Assembly: GCA_947474205.1 (NCBI GenBank)
Contig: CANJIC010000062.1
Location: 1 to 9,462, forward strand
Length of the DNA stretch: 9,462 nucleotides
Direction: 5' to 3'
Source: Planctomycetaceae bacterium
GTDB lineage: Bacteria; Planctomycetota; Phycisphaerae; Phycisphaerales; SM1A02
This document shows, one piece after another, positions 6,926 to 9,462 of the stretch. Positions within the stretch are counted from its first letter, which is position 1. Every line of letters begins with the position of its first letter. A program made the position numbers and the translations under genes. Under the pieces are notes generated by a model. The model searched no databases, was not told the origin of the DNA, and was given only the letters and a program-made list of their open reading frames with translations.

Positions 6926-7576
6926 ATGAAAGAAGTCCAAGATCATTGGTTTCGCAAGGCCAAAGAAGATGGCTACCGCGCGCGCAGTGCGTACAAGTTG
7001 CTGGCAATTGACGAGCGCTTTCGAATTTTAAAACGGGGCATGCGCGTGCTTGACGCGGGCGCCGCGCCTGGTTCGTGGACGCAGGTGGCTTCAAAAATTG
7101 TTGGTGAACTTGGCGAAATTGTGGCCGTGGATTTAAAGAAAATCGACCCGCGTGGACTTGCAAGAAATGTGCGCTTGATGTGCGGGGATTTGCGCCAGAT
7201 TTCCTTGGCGGATTTTGGCGGCTATTTCGACGTGATTCTGTCCGACATGGCCCCTGACACCACTGGCGTGCCCATGGCCGACGCCGCCATCAGCGTGCGC
7301 CTGTGTCATTCGCTGCTTGATTTGGCCAAGGAAGTGCTAAAAGTACGCGGTGATTTGGTTATGAAAGTGTTTGAAGGCGAGGGCTATTTGGAATTGCTGG
7401 CGCGCGCTAAAAATATATTTGTTGAAGCGCAGGGATATAAGCCCTCTTCAAGCCGAGCCGAGAGCGTGGAAATGTTCATTGTGTGCGGCGATTACAAGGG
7501 ACGCAAATTTGATCAAGCAACCATCACAACGCGGGTCAAACCGCCGCCCGGACCGGGTTGGAAAAGCGGCGGATGA
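6926..7576 (+). CDS. rlmE: 23S rRNA (uridine-2'-O-)-methyltransferase RlmE (FtsJ/RrmJ)
   Basis: This SAM-dependent enzyme methylates the ribose of U2552 (E. coli numbering) in the A-loop of 23S rRNA on the 50S subunit. The 216 residues are the family's normal length. Visible features are RARSAYKLLAID (18-29), the SAM loop VLDAGAAPGSWTQV (41-54), and the catalytic K-D-K-E tetrad K24, D107 (LSDMAPDTTG), K147 (VMKVFEGEG) and E179 (SRAESVEMF). The spacing of these residues closely follows E. coli RrmJ K38, D124, K164, E199. An in-frame TGA 9 nt before ATG 6926 makes this the first possible start; no clear Shine-Dalgarno is visible. It lies 30 bp after the lipoprotein and 32 bp before pdxA, suggesting one operon. 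The C-terminus ends in a Pro/Gly-rich stretch. Confidence 0.96.
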   Translation: MKEVQDHWFRKAKEDGYRARSAYKLLAIDERFRILKRGMRVLDAGAAPGSWTQVASKIVGELGEIVAVDLKKIDPRGLARNVRLMCGDLRQISLADFGGYFDVILSDMAPDTTGVPMADAAISVRLCHSLLDLAKEVLKVRGDLVMKVFEGEGYLELLARAKNIFVEAQGYKPSSSRAESVEMFIVCGDYKGRKFDQATITTRVKPPPGPGWKSGG

Positions 7577-7608
7577 ATATTGAATAGGTCATCTATCATT
7601 CATACGCC

Positions 7609-8754
7609 ATGACCTCCGATGAAAAATCCCAGCAACCCAGCGCCCGCTTTGAGCCGGTCATTGCCATCACCATGGGCGACCCTATGGGCATCGGTCCAGA
7701 AGTTGTGGCAAAGGCGTTGTGCGATCCCGCAATTTTGCGGTTGGGAAAATTTGTGGTGTATGGACAAAATCAGCCATTGGTTGACGCGGCGGATCGCGCG
7801 GGAATGCGGCCGTTTTGGTTTCGCATTGCCAAGGAAAATATGCCAACAAGCCGCGGTGTTGCCGCCGAACCAGTGGTGCTTGATTACGGCCACGAAGATT
7901 CATTGCCGCATGCGCACGCGCCAAGCCGCGCGGGCGGACTGTTGTCCAAAGCTTTTGTGGAGGACGCAATCGCCGACGCGCTTCGACCTGTTGGAGACGC
8001 GCGAAGAGTTGACGCGGTTGTGACTGGTCCAATTTCAAAAGAGAGTTGGTCGATGGCGGGTTTCAAGTGGCCCGGCCACACTGAATTATTCGCGGCTCGT
8101 TGCAAAGCCACGCGCCACACCATGTTGTTTGAAAGTCCGCGGCTGCGCGTGGCGTTGGCCACGGCGCATGTTCCGCTGATGGACATTCGCAACATGCTCA
8201 CCATTGGCCGCGTGTTTGATCCAATTGATCTTGGCTACAACTATTGCCGTCAACTGGGAATTGAAAAGCCAAAGATCGCGGTGTGTGGTTTGAATCCGCA
8301 CGCGGGCGAACATGGTTTGTTTGGCGATGAGGAGGAGCGCGTGATCGCGCCAGCTATTGAAATTGCCAGGCGCAACGGTATTGATGTGCGCGGACCATTT
8401 CCAGGCGACACAATTTTTATCGACGCGGCCGCGGGCAAATGGGATTTGGTGGTGGCCATGTACCACGATCAAGGTTTGATCCCGGTGAAGTTGCTGGGAT
8501 TTGACCGCGCCGTGAATGTCACCATTGGCTTGTCCATGGTGCGCACGAGTCCGGACCATGGAACCGCGTTTGACATTGCCAGCAAAAACACCGCCAGCCC
8601 AAACAGCATGAAGGCTGCGATTGAGTTGGCGGTGAAATTGGCCCACGCCAAAGCTGCGCATGCAAGCCATGGCAAGGGACACGGCGCCAAAGATGAAATG
8701 GCAAGTGATGCCGCGCTTGACTCGCTTGGCTTTGAAGACACCGACGCGGAATAA
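7609..8754 (+). CDS. pdxA: 4-hydroxythreonine-4-phosphate dehydrogenase PdxA
   Basis: PdxA oxidises 4-phosphohydroxy-L-threonine in the DXP-dependent pyridoxal phosphate pathway, using NAD and a divalent metal at the dimer interface. Motifs are ITMGDPMGIGPEVVAKAL (20-37), VTGPISKESW (138-147), GHTELFA (156-162, substrate H157), and the metal ligands H187 (TAHVPL), H231 (LNPHAGE) and H286 (AMYHDQG). The conserved RTSPDHGTAFDIA follows at 312-324. The spacing of H157, H187, H231 and H286 (30, 44, 55) is nearly that of E. coli PdxA. At 381 residues it is about 50 longer than E. coli PdxA. The excess includes about 15 residues before the first strand and a polar tail after about 345 containing a His/Lys cluster and then an acidic end. 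The start is ATG 7609; no clear Shine-Dalgarno is present. Confidence 0.96.
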   Translation: MTSDEKSQQPSARFEPVIAITMGDPMGIGPEVVAKALCDPAILRLGKFVVYGQNQPLVDAADRAGMRPFWFRIAKENMPTSRGVAAEPVVLDYGHEDSLPHAHAPSRAGGLLSKAFVEDAIADALRPVGDARRVDAVVTGPISKESWSMAGFKWPGHTELFAARCKATRHTMLFESPRLRVALATAHVPLMDIRNMLTIGRVFDPIDLGYNYCRQLGIEKPKIAVCGLNPHAGEHGLFGDEEERVIAPAIEIARRNGIDVRGPFPGDTIFIDAAAGKWDLVVAMYHDQGLIPVKLLGFDRAVNVTIGLSMVRTSPDHGTAFDIASKNTASPNSMKAAIELAVKLAHAKAAHASHGKGHGAKDEMASDAALDSLGFEDTDAE

Positions 8755-8773
8755 CATCTCCTAGCGCTACCAA

Positions 8774-8785
8774 CACTCGCGAGTG
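8774..8785. repeat. 12-bp perfect palindrome between convergent genes
   Basis: CACTCGCGAGTG lies 20 bp after the pdxA stop in the 105-bp convergent spacer (8755-8859). Folded, it would give only a 4-bp stem with a CGCG loop, and no T-run follows on either strand. It could be a weak terminator element or chance; nothing else is recognisable in the spacer. Confidence 0.3.
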
Positions 8786-8859
8786 CGATTGCTTTAGAAG
8801 ATTGTCCGCATGTTGCGTACGCCAACTTCAAGCAGAAATGGACCACGGAGTTTCTAAAT

Positions 8860-9462
8860 TCACTTTTGCTTGATGGGCAACTTCTTCGCGCGAATTTTTG
8901 CGGGCGCAGTTTCCACAATCGGTTGAACATCTGGCTTTGCAACAACTGGCTTTGGAGCGTTGGCTTCTGGCGTTCTTGCGCCACGACGCGCGCCCGCGGC
9001 TGCGGCCACACCAATAGCGGCAATTGCCCCTGGCGCTGGCACCAAACTGCCATCTATTCTTAAATTATCTATGCGCGCATTTCCGCTTGAGCTTGTGGCG
9101 CCAGAAAATTGAATTCGAAGTCGAAGTGAGCCATTTTCCACAAATGTGAAGGACGACAAATCCATCGAATATAATTGGAACTGTGTGGTGTTGGCGGAAA
9201 CGCTGCCAACGTCCTTCCATATTTCGCCATTCCAAACCTGCACCAGCATGCCTGCGAAGCCGCTTGAACTGCGCCGCGCCGCCATGCTGAATTGCAATTG
9301 CTTCATGCCCAATGTGTTGACATCAATGACAAGCGATTTTGTATTTTGCGTTGTGCCAGTGACCGTGAGCGATTGACCCGCGATGTCGCCGTTGTAGGCG
9401 TTGATATCCGTGCCGACCAAGCCGCTGAGACCGCCCGTGAACTCGGTTAGTGATAGCCCGCC
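8860..9462 (-). CDS. Secreted protein with PEP-CTERM-like anchor, C-terminal part, cut by the right window edge
   Basis: The frame is open from base 9462 down to the TGA at 8862-8860, giving 200 residues of a longer protein; the start lies outside the window. A TTG at 9420 is internal, not the start. Residues 1-140 are rich in Thr, Ser, Gly and Asn with alternating hydrophobic strands, consistent with an extracellular beta-sandwich domain ending in NARIDNLRIDGSL. Next comes VPAPG (141-145), a short hydrophobic stretch AIAAIGVAAAAG (146-157) and the basic ARRGAR (158-163). This is the architecture of PEP-CTERM sorting signals recognised by exosortase in Phycisphaerae-type planctomycetes. Unusually, 37 more residues rich in Pro, Ala, Val and Lys follow instead of a stop. 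The partner binding function cannot be read from the fragment. Confidence 0.75.
   Translation of the reverse strand, partial: GGLSLTEFTGGLSGLVGTDINAYNGDIAGQSLTVTGTTQNTKSLVIDVNTLGMKQLQFSMAARRSSSGFAGMLVQVWNGEIWKDVGSVSANTTQFQLYSMDLSSFTFVENGSLRLRIQFSGATSSSGNARIDNLRIDGSLVPAPGAIAAIGVAAAAGARRGARTPEANAPKPVVAKPDVQPIVETAPAKIRAKKLPIKQK

Noticed and set aside
8086..8757. A 223-codon open frame on the minus strand opposite pdxA
   Set aside because: It lies wholly opposite a gene with complete catalytic motifs, resembles no family, and is explained by codon bias (few stops antisense to GCG/CGC-rich codons).
8469..9053. A 194-codon open frame on the minus strand spanning the pdxA end and the PEP-CTERM-like gene end
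   Set aside because: It overlaps two better-supported genes in other frames and crosses the convergent spacer; no domain is recognisable.
1..9462. A defence island or novel multi-gene system, prompted by the SNF2 helicase and tyrosine recombinase
   Set aside because: HelZ-type helicases do occur in defence systems such as DISARM-like loci, but no methyltransferase, nuclease or phospholipase partner is visible on this side; the neighbours are housekeeping genes. What lies left of base 1 cannot be judged.

Overview
This window is ordinary bacterial chromosome holding eight protein genes (two cut by the window edges) and one tRNA gene. A lineage in Planctomycetota, probably Phycisphaerae, is my best inference. 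The main clue is the rightmost gene, a secreted beta-sandwich protein with a VPAPG / alanine-rich hydrophobic / ARRGAR segment, the style of PEP-CTERM sorting signal common in that class. Mid-range GC and a tRNA without encoded CCA are compatible but not diagnostic. No single marker here proves the lineage.

Layout, left to right. (1) Minus strand, 1-1314: the N-terminal 438 residues of a HelZ-type SNF2 helicase; the motor domains lie beyond the left edge. (2) Minus strand, 1367-1439: tRNA-Lys(UUU), 52 bp upstream of the helicase start and reading towards it. (3) A 267-bp AT-rich divergent spacer, 1440-1706, with phased A-tracts near the tRNA, a perfect 7-bp inverted repeat and a strong Shine-Dalgarno. 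(4) Plus strand, 1707-2699: a XerC/XerD-type tyrosine recombinase whose start should be ATG 1707, not GTG 1698. (5) Minus-strand cluster, 6034 down to 2715: an exported esterase, then purE, then purK; purE and purK overlap by 4 bp. (6) A 42-bp divergent gap, then a plus-strand cluster, 6077-8754: a DUF4097-like lipoprotein, rlmE (23S rRNA 2'-O-methyltransferase) and pdxA (vitamin B6 synthesis). (7) Convergent to it at the right edge, minus strand: the C-terminal part of a PEP-CTERM-like surface protein.

Functionally most of this is housekeeping: the two-step conversion of AIR to CAIR in purine synthesis (PurK then PurE), dimer resolution by Xer, rRNA modification, pyridoxal phosphate synthesis and a lysine tRNA. 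The two exported proteins, esterase and lipoprotein, are transcribed divergently from the same short gap and are the least understood part.

I found no CRISPR array, insertion sequence, prophage, toxin-antitoxin pair or recognisable defence island, and nothing that amounts to an undescribed multi-gene system. The observations worth a second look are smaller: a 37-residue tail after the PEP-CTERM-like signal, a ladder of four evenly spaced cysteines in the lipoprotein, a large insertion in the Xer N-terminal domain, a His-rich tail on PdxA, a C-A mismatch in the tRNA-Lys anticodon stem, and the inverted repeat in front of xer.
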